A stretch of DNA of 64,000 nt, taken from NCBI GenBank assembly GCA_004297555.1, contig SCSV01000286.1:44178-108177 (forward strand), in the 5' to 3' direction. The translations under genes were made by a program, and so were the position numbers. This DNA is from Salinibacterium sp. (lineage in GTDB: Bacteria > Actinomycetota > Actinomycetes > Actinomycetales > Microbacteriaceae). This document shows, piece by piece, positions 17,300 through 25,636 of this stretch (its first letter is position 1; the number at the start of each line of letters is the position of its first letter). The notes below the pieces were generated by a model. That model searched no databases. It saw only the letters and a program-made list of their open reading frames with translations, and was not told where the DNA came from.

Positions 17300-19675
17300 A
17301 TGGCCGCGGTCACGAACAACATCGAGTCGCACAATGCGCGGGGCATCGAGCGCTCGGACGTGGTGGTCGACAGTGGAAATCTCCACGGTCTCGGCGCGGC
17401 CGCGGTGAATCAGGCGTCGCTCGCGAAGAGCCACACCATGCTGACGAAGTTCGTCTGGTTCCGCTCGATGCTCGAACGCGAGCTGCAGCTGCAGAGCTAC
17501 AAGCTGGTGAAGGAGGACGGCCTGTACCGGTTCGTCCTCACGCCTGGGCTGCGGAAGGAAGCCGTGCCGTGGCAGCGCTTCGCCGCCGAGCGGTACACGA
17601 AGGCGCTGCTCTGGGGAACGGACAACGCGAAGATGCAGTGCCCCACGTTCGCGATTCCGGCCGGCGGCGTGATGGTCGGCGGCACGTGCCCCGGTGCGGA
17701 CGCCGGTCAGACGGTCACGCCGGTGAACGCCCGCGTGGCGCGTCTCGAAGGCGCTGCAGACGGCTGGCACCTCCGCACCGAAGCACCGGGCACCGGCGTG
17801 AAGCCGCTGGTGAAGGAAGGGCTTGCCGTCTGCCAGAGCTGCGTGACCGCCGATGCGCTCGTTCTCGTCCGCAATCGCGGACTCGTCCCCATTGGAGAGC
17901 TGGTCAACGCCGGCATGGTGGAAGTGTGGAGCGGAAAGTCGTGGCAGAAGACGCATGCCGTGTTCAACGGCGTTCTGCCGACGTTCCTGGTGACACTGTC
18001 CGATGGGCGCACGATTCGCGCAACTGGAGACCACAACTTCATTCTCGCTGACAACTCTCGCGTTCGGGCCGATGAGCTTCAAGAGGGAGAAGCACTCCCG
18101 TGGGAACTTCCGGAGCCCGATGCATCGAACTTCGACGTGACGGGACGGCTGCCGCTCGTTCACCTTGAAGAGCAGCACTTCAACGAGAAGCGAGGCCAGC
18201 TCCCGACACAGTGGTCTCGTGAGTTGGGCCTCTGGCTCGGCTACATCATCGGGGACGGATGGTTCAACGGAAGCGTCAAGCATCCGACCATCGGCATTTG
18301 CGCGGCGGAGCAAGACCGCGGTGACCTCGACCACATCAACGCATTTGTGTCGAGGTGGACAGGTTCGGAAGCCGAGGTGAACGTCAGTGAGGTCGAACGT
18401 TCGAATGACCTCGTCACGTGCGAGACGCCACAGTCGATGGCGAAGGTTTTCTGGCGTCAGAAGTCGGCTGTGGCACTCGCGTTGGGGCTTGGGCTCAAGA
18501 AAGCCAAGGCGGACACGAGAACGCCGGAGTCCATCTGGTCGGCGCCGATGGATGCGGTTTCGGGCTATCTCTCCGGCCTTTTCTCCACTGATGGGAGCGT
18601 CGGCTTTCGAGGGCACGGAGTTGAGATTTCGTTCGCTTCAGTTTCGCGCACGCTCGTCGATGAGGTTCGACAGCTGCTCATCATGTTCGGCATCAAGTCG
18701 AGCTTGACGAAGTACAAGAGCAATGAGGAGCGCGGCTACCTTCCGTTATGGAAGGTCTCGCTGACTTGCCACGAGAGCATCATGCGCTTTCGGAAGCACG
18801 TCGGATTCTTCAATGAGCGCAAGTCGAAAAAGCTGGAAGCGTTCATCATCAGTCCGAAGTTCTCTCACCGTGAGCGCAAGACGAATGCGCACGTCGAGAG
18901 TGTCGTTCCTACCGGTAAACTCGAGCCAGTATTCGACCTCGTCAACGTCGGGCCTGAGCACCAGTTCACAGCCAACGGCATCAGCATTTCAAATTGCTAC
19001 GCGACCGAGGGCTCGTTCAGCCGGTCGAGTGTTCAAACGGATGAACTCGTACGCTTCTGGTGGATTCGCTCGCAGCTGCAGAACAAGAACGAGGCGCTAC
19101 TGGAGCAGGTCTTCGTCGACTCCATTCTCTCGCTGCCGTTCAAGCACGACCGCCACGGCATCAAGCCCATCCGCCTGCACGACTCGGGTGACTTCTTCTC
19201 ACAGAAGTACGCCGAGATGTGGCTGCGCGTTGCTGACGAGCTGGCGGTGCGGATGCCCGAGGTCGTCATCTGGGCTCCGACGCGCACGTGGGCACAGGGC
19301 GGGTGGACGGAGTTCTGGAACCAGCGGCTGCCGCGCTTGAAGAGCGTTCAGTTGGGAAGACGCCCCAACCTGATGGTGCGCCCCAGCGCGTACAACTTCG
19401 GAGACGCCGCGCCGGAAGCGATGGCGCAGGGGAACTCGCGCGGCTCGACGTCCCTCTACGCGGTGCACGCGCGCGTGCCGGCGGAGCTGAAGAACAGGAC
19501 GGACGCCACGAAGGTCGGCCTCACGCGAGGGCTCGAGCCACGCGCCGACTTCAACTGTCAGGTGTACGGAGCGGAGACGGCGTCGTGCACCGCTTCGCTC
19601 GCGCCGGATGGAAAGCGCGGCTGCCGCGCGTGCTGGGTTCACCCTGAGTTGAGGATTAATTATTCTGCTCACTAG
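17300..19675 (+). CDS. Gp88-family protein with intein
   Basis: 791 aa from ATG 17300; about 406 aa after intein removal. The host part has the features of the mycobacteriophage Gp88 family: CPTFAIPA and TCPGA in the N-terminal half, the Cys pair VCQS-CYATEG interrupted by the intein, HDSGDFFS near residue 627, WAPTRTW, and RPSAYNF. The conserved Cys residues suggest a metal or Fe-S centre, but the family's function is not established. A GLG motif occurs near residue 31. An HNH gene follows directly. Confidence 0.8.
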   Translation: MAAVTNNIESHNARGIERSDVVVDSGNLHGLGAAAVNQASLAKSHTMLTKFVWFRSMLERELQLQSYKLVKEDGLYRFVLTPGLRKEAVPWQRFAAERYTKALLWGTDNAKMQCPTFAIPAGGVMVGGTCPGADAGQTVTPVNARVARLEGAADGWHLRTEAPGTGVKPLVKEGLAVCQSCVTADALVLVRNRGLVPIGELVNAGMVEVWSGKSWQKTHAVFNGVLPTFLVTLSDGRTIRATGDHNFILADNSRVRADELQEGEALPWELPEPDASNFDVTGRLPLVHLEEQHFNEKRGQLPTQWSRELGLWLGYIIGDGWFNGSVKHPTIGICAAEQDRGDLDHINAFVSRWTGSEAEVNVSEVERSNDLVTCETPQSMAKVFWRQKSAVALALGLGLKKAKADTRTPESIWSAPMDAVSGYLSGLFSTDGSVGFRGHGVEISFASVSRTLVDEVRQLLIMFGIKSSLTKYKSNEERGYLPLWKVSLTCHESIMRFRKHVGFFNERKSKKLEAFIISPKFSHRERKTNAHVESVVPTGKLEPVFDLVNVGPEHQFTANGISISNCYATEGSFSRSSVQTDELVRFWWIRSQLQNKNEALLEQVFVDSILSLPFKHDRHGIKPIRLHDSGDFFSQKYAEMWLRVADELAVRMPEVVIWAPTRTWAQGGWTEFWNQRLPRLKSVQLGRRPNLMVRPSAYNFGDAAPEAMAQGNSRGSTSLYAVHARVPAELKNRTDATKVGLTRGLEPRADFNCQVYGAETASCTASLAPDGKRGCRACWVHPELRINYSAH
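17840..18994 (+). other. LAGLIDADG intein in the Gp88-like protein
   Basis: 385 aa (host residues 181-565). It starts CVTADALVLVRNRGLVPI, block B is RATGDHNF, and it ends FTANGISISN followed by Cys+1 (CYATEG). LGYIIGDGWF and LSGLFSTDGSV are the two LAGLIDADG helices, so an endonuclease domain appears intact. It splits the CxxC of the family core (CQSC after splicing), a highly conserved site typical of intein homing. Confidence 0.92.
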
Positions 19676-19705
19676 CGACGCAGCACGGGTGCTACGCTGG
19701 CCGCT

Positions 19706-20200
19706 ATGCTCAAGAAGCACGAAGACGTGTCGTGGGTCGACGCTGCTCGATTCTGGGAGCGCGTCGAAAAAACTGATGGATGTTGGCTGTGGAAGGGCAA
19801 AGGACGTCGTGGGTCATCAACTGGTCCTCAGTACGGATGCTTTACTTTCCGTGGCGAACGGCGAGCCGAGACTTCCAACCGAGCCGCGTGGCGTGTCCAG
19901 AAAGGACCAATTCCGAAGGGGAAGTGCGTTCTTCACAAGTGTGACAACTCCATCTGCGTTCGTGGTTCTCACCTGTTTCTCGGAACGCGGACGGAAAACT
20001 CCGCCGACATGGTCAAGAAGGGACGACAGGCGAAGGGTACTGACAAGCCGAATGCGAAGCTCGACGAGCAACGGGTGCGCGACTTCCGGCGTCGACACAA
20101 GAACGGTGAATCGCCGACTGTCCTCGCGAAGGAAGCTGGGATGCACATCCGTTCGTTCTGGTCCGTTCTCCGTCGGGAGACGTGGGCATGGGTGATTTAA
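19706..20200 (+). CDS. HNH homing endonuclease
   Basis: 164 aa. Pattern typical of phage HNH_3 enzymes: GCWLWKG, YGCFTFRG, then CVLHKCDNSICVRGSHLFLG and TENSADMVKKGRQ, plus a C-terminal HTH-like tail for DNA recognition. Codon use is less GC-rich than its neighbours, a sign of recent acquisition. It sits just after the Gp88-like gene, and its 3' end overlaps the start of the next gene. Confidence 0.88.
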   Translation: MLKKHEDVSWVDAARFWERVEKTDGCWLWKGKGRRGSSTGPQYGCFTFRGERRAETSNRAAWRVQKGPIPKGKCVLHKCDNSICVRGSHLFLGTRTENSADMVKKGRQAKGTDKPNAKLDEQRVRDFRRRHKNGESPTVLAKEAGMHIRSFWSVLRRETWAWVI

Positions 20201-21099
20201 AGCGAACGTTCGGCGACTACGAGATTCGCGCGTACCGTCGCGAGAGTGACAGCTACATCTCCGTCAGCGCGAACTGGTTGAAGACCCCGCTCGGACAGGA
20301 CGACCGCATCGGCTCTGCGGAATTCTGGGAGAGAGAAGACGACCTGTTCCCCGAGCAGGTTTGGGTGCTCGAAGCGCACCAGCGCAAGGGTATTGCCACG
20401 AAGATGTACGAGTTGGCGTCGGAGATTTCTGGTGGAAAGCCCGTTTCGAACAGTGACCGTCAAAGTTCTCAGGGTTGGGCGTTTCGCAATAGGCTGGGAG
20501 CCGTGTCCGCGACCATCATCGACCAGGGCTCGTTCTCTCACGCTCTACTCGCCAAGGCGGGCAGCGAAGCCGTGACTTCGTCCCTGAACATCGAGGGCAC
20601 CGCGTCCACGCAGCCAGTCGGCTTCGAGGCGTACGAAACTGCGCCGTGCAAGCTGTTCAAGACTCCCGGCCAGAAAGTCGCCCCAGAGCACAAACGCCCT
20701 CCGTGTCAGGTGCAGCTCACCGCGACCGAAGACGGCACGTCGATGGCGGTGCGTCTCTGCGACGACGGCAAGGGAACCGTGGCGCCGGTGAAGAGCGTTG
20801 ACGAGGCGAAGCAGGTCATCGACCGCTACTGCAAATGCGCGCGCAACAAGCCGGCGAGCACCCGCGTGAAGTGCGCACGCAAGACGGTGGGGTTGAGTGG
20901 TGACCGCGGCGAGCTGAGCACGTCCGTGATGGAGGTCTACCCGCCGGAGCGTCTCGCGCCCACGATGGTGAAGAAGTACGGGAACAAGGAAGCTGCCGCA
21001 GCGGCCGCCCAACAGTCTGCGATGAACTACCCATCTGGTGATGTGCACCGCATCTACTGGGAGAGCGTGCACCAGTTGATTCGTCGCGGGGTACACTGA
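20188..21099 (+). CDS. GNAT-like acetyltransferase fused to a Cys-containing domain
   Basis: 303 aa from ATG 20188 (GTG 20182 is possible). Residues about 10-110 look like a GNAT domain: the acetyl-CoA loop pattern VLEAHQRKGIATKMYELA and QSSQGWAFRNRLG. The C-terminal half (about 150-250) contains a Cys cluster (CKCARNKP...KCARKT) and is unrecognised. The acyl acceptor is unknown. The start lies inside the end of the HNH gene, so its original 5' region may have been altered by that insertion. Confidence 0.6.
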   Translation: MGDLKRTFGDYEIRAYRRESDSYISVSANWLKTPLGQDDRIGSAEFWEREDDLFPEQVWVLEAHQRKGIATKMYELASEISGGKPVSNSDRQSSQGWAFRNRLGAVSATIIDQGSFSHALLAKAGSEAVTSSLNIEGTASTQPVGFEAYETAPCKLFKTPGQKVAPEHKRPPCQVQLTATEDGTSMAVRLCDDGKGTVAPVKSVDEAKQVIDRYCKCARNKPASTRVKCARKTVGLSGDRGELSTSVMEVYPPERLAPTMVKKYGNKEAAAAAAQQSAMNYPSGDVHRIYWESVHQLIRRGVH

Positions 21100-21611
21100 T
21101 GAAAGGTGCCGGCATCATCATCGCGGGCGCGGGTGCAGCGCTTATCGGCTACGCGCTCTTCTCCCCGTTCCGTGTCGTGATGGGTTTCAGGAAGGGAGTT
21201 CCATTCCCGGTGACTGTGCGCAGAGTCGGGCGTCTGTGGAACGGTGACTGGGCATGGATGGAGCTGAAGGCAGCCGATGCCTTTGAAGGTCTGCGTCGTT
21301 CAGCGTACGCGGCTGGTCTCGACTTGCCACTCTCAGCGGCGTTTCGCAGCTGGCAGGAGCAAGCAGCGATGAAGGCAAAGCGATTGCTCTTCGGTGGTCC
21401 TCCGACCGCAGACCCGGGGTACTCGAACCACCAAGAAGGCACCACGGTCGACATCGACATCGGCGTGAGAGACGCGATGACGAACTACCGGTCGAGTCGC
21501 GTCTGGCACTGGCTTCGAGAGAACGCTCGCTCGTATGGATTCGTCGACGACGTCTACCAGCCTGGGAATCCGAAGTACGAACCGTGGCACTGGAGATATT
21601 ACGGAGAATGA
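21099..21611 (+). CDS. M15 peptidase (VanY/D-Ala-D-Ala type), membrane-anchored
   Basis: 170 aa. An N-terminal membrane helix (GIIIAGAGAALIGYALF) is followed by the M15 fold: SNHQEGTTVDIDIG supplies the SxHxxGxxxD zinc ligands, FRSWQEQ precedes it, and EPWHWRYYGE is the terminal HxH-type motif. It cleaves peptidoglycan peptides. Anchoring in a membrane, among virion genes, fits a virion-associated lysin for entry, although a holin-released endolysin is also possible. Confidence 0.9.
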   Translation: MKGAGIIIAGAGAALIGYALFSPFRVVMGFRKGVPFPVTVRRVGRLWNGDWAWMELKAADAFEGLRRSAYAAGLDLPLSAAFRSWQEQAAMKAKRLLFGGPPTADPGYSNHQEGTTVDIDIGVRDAMTNYRSSRVWHWLRENARSYGFVDDVYQPGNPKYEPWHWRYYGE

Positions 21612-21625
21612 CGTAGAAACTTGGA

Positions 21626-22132
21626 GTGGCAGGTTTAGGTCAGAGCGAACGTCTTCATCGGGCCATCAAGGTTCTGCGTCGTCGGTCGGACCTTGTAGAG
21701 CAGTGGGAGGCAAGATTATTTTTCGATGGGCGATGTTGGAGGTACCCAGCAAAAGGGTACCCAAACGTCAACGTGAACGGAGAGACGTTCAAGCTATCGA
21801 GAATTCTTTACGCGCTTCGGCACGGAGTCCCGAGAGATGGTTTGGACGTATGTCACAAATGCGACCGTGGGGATAAAGGATGCATGACCGACGACCACAT
21901 GTTTTTGGGCACGAGACAAGAAAACAATCGGGACCGTGACGTGAAGAACCGGCAAGTTCGTGGTGATGCACATGGGATGAGCCGGTTGTCCGCAGCTCAG
22001 GTCGTGGAGATTAGAAAGGTACGGGAACAAGACCCAAGCATCTCTGGGGCAGAGCTGGGAAGAAGATTTGGTATCTGTCCACAAGCCGCGAACGCAATTC
22101 TTCGTCGCGTGAGGTGGTCACACGTTGCCTGA
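21626..22132 (+). CDS. HNH homing endonuclease
   Basis: 168 aa from GTG 21626. The HNH core (YPNVNVNG, VCHKCDRGDKGCMTDDHMF, GTRQENNRDRDVK) is followed by an HTH for target recognition (ISGAELGRRFGICPQAANAI). It is a diverged paralogue of the enzyme at 19.7 kb. Lower GC codon use than flanking genes suggests recent insertion between two membrane-protein genes. Confidence 0.88.
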   Translation: MAGLGQSERLHRAIKVLRRRSDLVEQWEARLFFDGRCWRYPAKGYPNVNVNGETFKLSRILYALRHGVPRDGLDVCHKCDRGDKGCMTDDHMFLGTRQENNRDRDVKNRQVRGDAHGMSRLSAAQVVEIRKVREQDPSISGAELGRRFGICPQAANAILRRVRWSHVA

Positions 22133-22175
22133 AATTTGGAGGCTGCTCGACTCGCATGAAAGGATGTTCGAACCC

Positions 22176-22673
22176 ATGGCTCAGTACTACGACTCGAGCA
22201 CCTCACCGTTCTACCGGAACCGTTACCCGCGACCTCCGATGCTCGACAAGGGCAATCTCGGGCCCCCCATCTTCGGTCCGTACCAGCAGCGGTGGGACCC
22301 GAACACGCGTGCGTGGTACCGGCCGGATGGTTCGCGCGCTCCACTCGCGGGGTTCGGTGGGCTCGGTGAGACGCTGCTCCCTGAGCTGGACTTCACCGCG
22401 AGCACGACTCCCGAGGTAGTCGACCGGCAGACGTTCTTCACACTCGCTGTCGCCGTCGCACTCGGGCTGGGTGGAGGCTGGGCACTGGAGAAGCACCACA
22501 AGATGGCGGGTTTCGCCATGCTCGGGCTGGGTGGAGTCGCTGCCATCACCGCGGTGCTGATGCTCAAGCGCAACGTCGATGCACGCAACAGCTTCCTCGC
22601 GTGGCAACAGGCGCCCGCTCCTCCGCCGCCGGGCCTTCCGGGCTCCGGCATGATTGCCGGCTGGAGGGGCTGA
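22176..22673 (+). CDS. Two-helix membrane protein with GGLG motif
   Basis: 165 aa from ATG 22176, chosen for the AAGGATG ribosome-binding site 8 nt upstream. The N-terminus is Tyr/Pro-rich and polar, FGGLG is at 60-64, and two membrane helices follow (FFTLAVAVALGLGGGW and MAGFAMLGLGGVAAITAVLML). The tail is Pro-rich. Probably a virion membrane protein. Its stop overlaps the next start (TGATG). Confidence 0.6.
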   Translation: MAQYYDSSTSPFYRNRYPRPPMLDKGNLGPPIFGPYQQRWDPNTRAWYRPDGSRAPLAGFGGLGETLLPELDFTASTTPEVVDRQTFFTLAVAVALGLGGGWALEKHHKMAGFAMLGLGGVAAITAVLMLKRNVDARNSFLAWQQAPAPPPPGLPGSGMIAGWRG

Positions 22674-23005
22674 TGAAGACCGGCGGCAAGGTGGCGTTGG
22701 GGATTGCGGCTGCCGGCGTGGCCGGCTTCGCGCTCTACTCGATTTTCAAGCGGCGCTCCTCTGGACTCATCCCCTCTGACCCCGCCGAGTGGTCGCTTCC
22801 CACCTTCACCACCACGCAGGAGTTCTTCACTCCGGCTCCTCCGCCTCCTCCGCCCACGACAGGGACGTGGCGCTTCGGTGTGGAAGTCATTCCCATCGTT
22901 CCGTCTTCCCTGAACTCGTCATGCACCTCGTCGCGGCAGTGCGGTGAGGGCACTGTCTGCATCAACGGGACGTGCCGTCCCGAAGCGGAGTGGAACGAGA
23001 GCTAG
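22673..23005 (+). CDS. N-terminally anchored protein with Cys-rich motif
   Basis: 110 aa. A membrane helix at about 6-24 (VALGIAAAGVAGFALYSIF) with Lys on both sides precedes a Pro-rich linker (PPPPPPTTG) and a C-terminal Cys module, SSCTSSRQCGEGTVCINGTC. That spaced-Cys pattern is frequent in secreted proteins of Myxococcota. A virion surface role or host-interaction role is plausible. Confidence 0.6.
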   Translation: MKTGGKVALGIAAAGVAGFALYSIFKRRSSGLIPSDPAEWSLPTFTTTQEFFTPAPPPPPPTTGTWRFGVEVIPIVPSSLNSSCTSSRQCGEGTVCINGTCRPEAEWNES

Positions 23006-23013
23006 GAGCCGTC

Positions 23014-23298
23014 GTGCGCGTGGTGAACGTGGTGAGACCAACCGACGGAATGGAGTTGCAGCTGCGGCTCTGCACTGGCGGGCTCGATTGCGTGCTGCCG
23101 CCGTTCTCGACTCCGTCGCGCGCGTTCAGCGGAGTCGGTACATTCATCACCGAGTGGGAAGAGAGCGCTCAGCGGGCCATGCAAGCGGAGCCGCTGTACT
23201 TCCGCAACTGGGACCGCGTGAAGACGACACTGCTCGTGGTCGTCAGCGGCGTACTCGCGTGGCAGCTCGTGAAGAAGCGGAAGACACTCTTCGATTGA
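23014..23298 (+). CDS. Tail-anchored small protein
   Basis: 94 aa from GTG 23014 with TAGGAGCC upstream. A soluble domain of about 70 residues is followed by a C-terminal membrane helix and basic tail (LLVVVSGVLAWQLVKKRK). This topology recurs in the 27-34 kb genes. The 3' end converges with and overlaps the minus-strand HNH gene by 56 nt. Confidence 0.55.
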   Translation: MRVVNVVRPTDGMELQLRLCTGGLDCVLPPFSTPSRAFSGVGTFITEWEESAQRAMQAEPLYFRNWDRVKTTLLVVVSGVLAWQLVKKRKTLFD

Positions 23299-23854
23299 GA
23301 GCCTGCTCTTTTCGAGTTGCCCACTTCACATTGCCCGGTTCGTAGTTTCCGTCGTTGTTGATGCGCTCGATGGTGAGGTGAGGAGCTGGGCGCCGGCCAA
23401 CGTCGGAGAGGAAATCGTTGAACGAATTGAGCCAGCGGCGGCAAACCTTGATGCCGCGTCCACCGTAGTTCTCCCAGCTATCGGATTTCGGATTGGTACA
23501 GCGCTGCTTCATAGCTGTCCAGATGGCGTACTCCGGCATCTTTCGTACGCGCTTCCACTGATTGAGCCACGCTTGCCGTGCACAACCACAACTGGTCGTT
23601 CGTCCACCGAGCAGATTTGAGGGGTGGACCTTTCCCGTGCTGCCACAGTCGCAGACGCACATGATTTTGCCGTCGGGGCAAACGAATCTTGTCCACAACC
23701 GGCCAAACCGACGTCCCAAAATTGGGACCTTCTTCTCCAGTGGGGTAGAAATGTCCTTGCCAGACCACTGGCGGAGGTAGTGACCGTTGCACAGGCCTTT
23801 GGCTCTGACCGGCTTCGAACACTTCGGTGAGCAGGGGGCGGAACAGGTCACCAT
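23243..23854 (-). CDS. HNH homing endonuclease with zinc ribbon
   Basis: 203 aa from ATG 23854. The N-terminal module has CSKPVRAKGLCNGHYLRQW. A ribbon follows (CVCDCGSTGKV...TSCGCARQ), then the phage HNH core (YAIWTAMKQRCTNP, YGGRGIKVCRRWL, TIERINNDGNYEPGNVKWAT). It is on the strand opposite to the late block and AT-richer in places, an evident mobile insertion. The last residues probably read into the tail of the neighbouring gene. Confidence 0.88.
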   Translation of the reverse strand: MVTCSAPCSPKCSKPVRAKGLCNGHYLRQWSGKDISTPLEKKVPILGRRFGRLWTRFVCPDGKIMCVCDCGSTGKVHPSNLLGGRTTSCGCARQAWLNQWKRVRKMPEYAIWTAMKQRCTNPKSDSWENYGGRGIKVCRRWLNSFNDFLSDVGRRPAPHLTIERINNDGNYEPGNVKWATRKEQALNRRVSSASSRAATRVRR

Positions 23855-23885
23855 GTTTCTACCTATATCACCTTTCTGGTATACC

Positions 23886-23951
23886 GTGAAGAGCATCGCA
23901 CTCGTCGGGGTCACCGCCGCACTCGTCTACGTTCTCGTTCGCAGGAAGTGA
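23886..23951 (+). CDS. Micro-protein, 21-aa single membrane helix
   Basis: GTG 23886 to TGA 23951 encodes VKSIALVGVTAALVYVLVRR-K, a helix with one Lys before and a basic tail after it, the same design as the tails of the larger virion-block proteins. It overlaps the next gene by GTGA. TGGTATACC directly upstream could be an extended -10. Its size makes it uncertain; conservation or proteomics would settle it. Confidence 0.45.
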   Translation: MKSIALVGVTAALVYVLVRRK

Positions 23952-24382
23952 GAAAGTTCATCGTGCGCGACGACATCAACATCGACCCCGGAAACGTCCC
24001 ACGCCCGGCGGAGTCCCCTCGAATTCCGTCTCCGGCCGAAGAGAAGACTGACCCGGCGATGCGCGTCATTCGGGAGAAGATGCACAGCGAGTTGAACTGG
24101 CAGGGCGCGAAGCTCACCGCCGCGATGTGTGTGGTGGCCATCGGCACGGCATTCGGCGCGTACGCGTTCGTGATGAACTCCGCCTCTGCGCAGACCGATG
24201 CCGGACTCAAACCGCTCGCCGAGATTCAAAAGGCGCAGGACGCGCGCCTCACCACGCTCGAGAAACGTTTCGACCGCTTCGAGGAGCGCACCGACAAGCA
24301 GATGAACCTGCTGTTGGACGCTGCCCGCGTACCCGAGACGAAGAGACCAGCTCCGCTTCAGAAGGACGGCGGTGGGGAGTAG
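23948..24382 (+). CDS. Single-pass membrane protein with coiled coil
   Basis: 144 aa from GTG 23948. About 45 polar residues precede a central membrane helix (LTAAMCVVAIGTAFGAYAFVM) and a predicted coiled coil (KAQDARLTTLEKRFDRFEER). The ending is charged. Topology resembles small phage membrane-spanning connector or spanin-like proteins, but no family is recognised. Confidence 0.6.
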   Translation: MRKFIVRDDINIDPGNVPRPAESPRIPSPAEEKTDPAMRVIREKMHSELNWQGAKLTAAMCVVAIGTAFGAYAFVMNSASAQTDAGLKPLAEIQKAQDARLTTLEKRFDRFEERTDKQMNLLLDAARVPETKRPAPLQKDGGGE

Positions 24383-24395
24383 CTGTTGGGCTCGC

Positions 24396-24935
24396 CTACT
24401 TCTCGTCTTTGGGTGGCCACAACCCGACCATCTGCAGCTGCGTGCTCACCGCGTTCTCGATGAGTGTGATGAGCGTCTTTCCGGTACCGCGCGATTGTTT
24501 CGTGAGAGCGGCGTGCATCTTCTCCGGCAGTCGAACGGTGAATGAAACGGTCTTCGGCTTCTTGGGTTTTGCCGGGAGCTGGTCCTTGTTCCACCGCTGT
24601 TGGTAGTGCCTTCGGCACATGCCGCGTGCGAGGGCGCGTTCTTCGCACGACTTCCCGTCTGCGTCCTTCATGAAGCAATACAGGAGGTCATTCGGTGCAG
24701 GTCCGAGCGGCATTTTTCCATTCTCCTTGTTTCGAGCTGTCCGCTGTGCGCGCCATTCGTGGCGAAGACAGCCGCAGCTCTTCGTGAATCCGCCGAGTAG
24801 AGAGCCGATGGCGATGTACTTCTTGGTACCGCAATCGCACCGACATAGCATCTTGTGTCCGCGGCGAGGTCCAATGCCTATCAGTCGGCCTATTCGCTTC
24901 CCGAGGAGCGTTGGCCACTGTGCAGGGTAGGGCAT
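24396..24935 (-). CDS. Zinc-ribbon protein with ribbon-helix-helix C-terminus
   Basis: 179 aa from ATG 24935 (GTG 24941 possible). The N-terminal region is the Cys module found in AP2/HNH homing enzymes (GKRIGRLIGIG, CRCDCG, KSCGCLRHEW). A second module contains CRRHYQQRW. The C-terminal 45 residues look like a ribbon-helix-helix domain (TVSFTVRLPEKMHAAL). No HNH core is visible, so it may be a homing enzyme relic turned regulator. It is inserted on the minus strand within the late block. Confidence 0.65.
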   Translation of the reverse strand: MPYPAQWPTLLGKRIGRLIGIGPRRGHKMLCRCDCGTKKYIAIGSLLGGFTKSCGCLRHEWRAQRTARNKENGKMPLGPAPNDLLYCFMKDADGKSCEERALARGMCRRHYQQRWNKDQLPAKPKKPKTVSFTVRLPEKMHAALTKQSRGTGKTLITLIENAVSTQLQMVGLWPPKDEK

Positions 24936-24967
24936 CAGCACGAACGGATAACACGAACGTCGAAGCT

Positions 24968-24995
24968 TAGGAACCTGCCCCTTGCCGAGTTCCTA
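24968..24995. terminator. Small stem-loop TAGGAAC/GTTCCTA
   Basis: 7-bp perfect arms around a 14-nt loop in the divergent gap before the membrane-protein gene at 25058. No T-tract. It could be a processing hairpin or protein-binding site. Confidence 0.3.
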
Positions 24996-25009
24996 GACAC
25001 ACCCCCCAT

Positions 25010-25059
25010 ATCGTTTCTCCTGTGGGCAGTCACCACGCCCTTTCACATGGAGAAACGAT
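25010..25059 (+). promoter_or_regulatory. Hairpin that masks a ribosome-binding site and start codon
   Basis: ATCGTTTCTCC (25010-25020) is perfectly complementary to GGAGAAACGAT (25049-25059). The right arm contains the Shine-Dalgarno GGAG and the first two bases of the ATG at 25058. A folded leader would block initiation of this gene, the first of the major virion cluster. Confidence 0.6.
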
Positions 25060-25636
25060 GAGCACCAACCTTCAGCACTTCGGACTCGGCAACGTGGCGG
25101 CGATGGTCGGCCTCCAGCCTTCCAACCTCAAGCGATACGCCGCGCTCGCAGCCGGTGGAGTCGGTGGCGTGATGGGCAGCGACTTCGTGCAGTCGCAGCT
25201 GCTCCCTCGCGTCGGCGTGCGTGTCCCGGTGAAGTGGGCTCCGCTCTTCACGGCACTCTTCGGCGTCATGGGCGGCACGTTCGCGACGCGGAAGCTCCAC
25301 ATGCCGAACATCGGCACCGGCATGTTGGTCGGCGGGCTCGCGGTCGGAGCTTCGGCGGCCATCTCGATGCTGCTCGCCCCCGCAGTCGTGGCGACCACCG
25401 ACTCGGGTCAGCCGGTCGCCGGTCTCGGCTTCGGTCGCGTCTTCTCGCGCGGCGTGCGCGGCCTCGGGCTCGGACGCGTCCCGGGCAACCCCATGCTGTT
25501 CGGTGCCGGCACCCCGAACATGGCCGGCGCGCGCATGTTCAACGGCGCGACCGTCGCCATCGAGCAACCCGGACTGCTCCAGGGCGCGACCGTCGCCATC
25601 GAGCCCTCCAACCGCTTCGCCGCCGCGCTGACGTAA
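25058..25636 (+). CDS. Multi-helix membrane protein of the major virion cluster
   Basis: 192 aa. HFGLGN at the N-terminus carries the block's GLG motif. Hydrophobic segments lie near 27-40, 58-75 and 90-115 (GMLVGGLAVGASAAISMLLA). The C-terminal part is Gly/Arg-rich and contains an ATVAIEQPGLLQGATVAIEP near-duplicate. Codons are extremely GC3-biased, suggesting high expression together with the next gene. Translation start is within a hairpin. No family recognised. Confidence 0.65.
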   Translation: MSTNLQHFGLGNVAAMVGLQPSNLKRYAALAAGGVGGVMGSDFVQSQLLPRVGVRVPVKWAPLFTALFGVMGGTFATRKLHMPNIGTGMLVGGLAVGASAAISMLLAPAVVATTDSGQPVAGLGFGRVFSRGVRGLGLGRVPGNPMLFGAGTPNMAGARMFNGATVAIEQPGLLQGATVAIEPSNRFAAALT

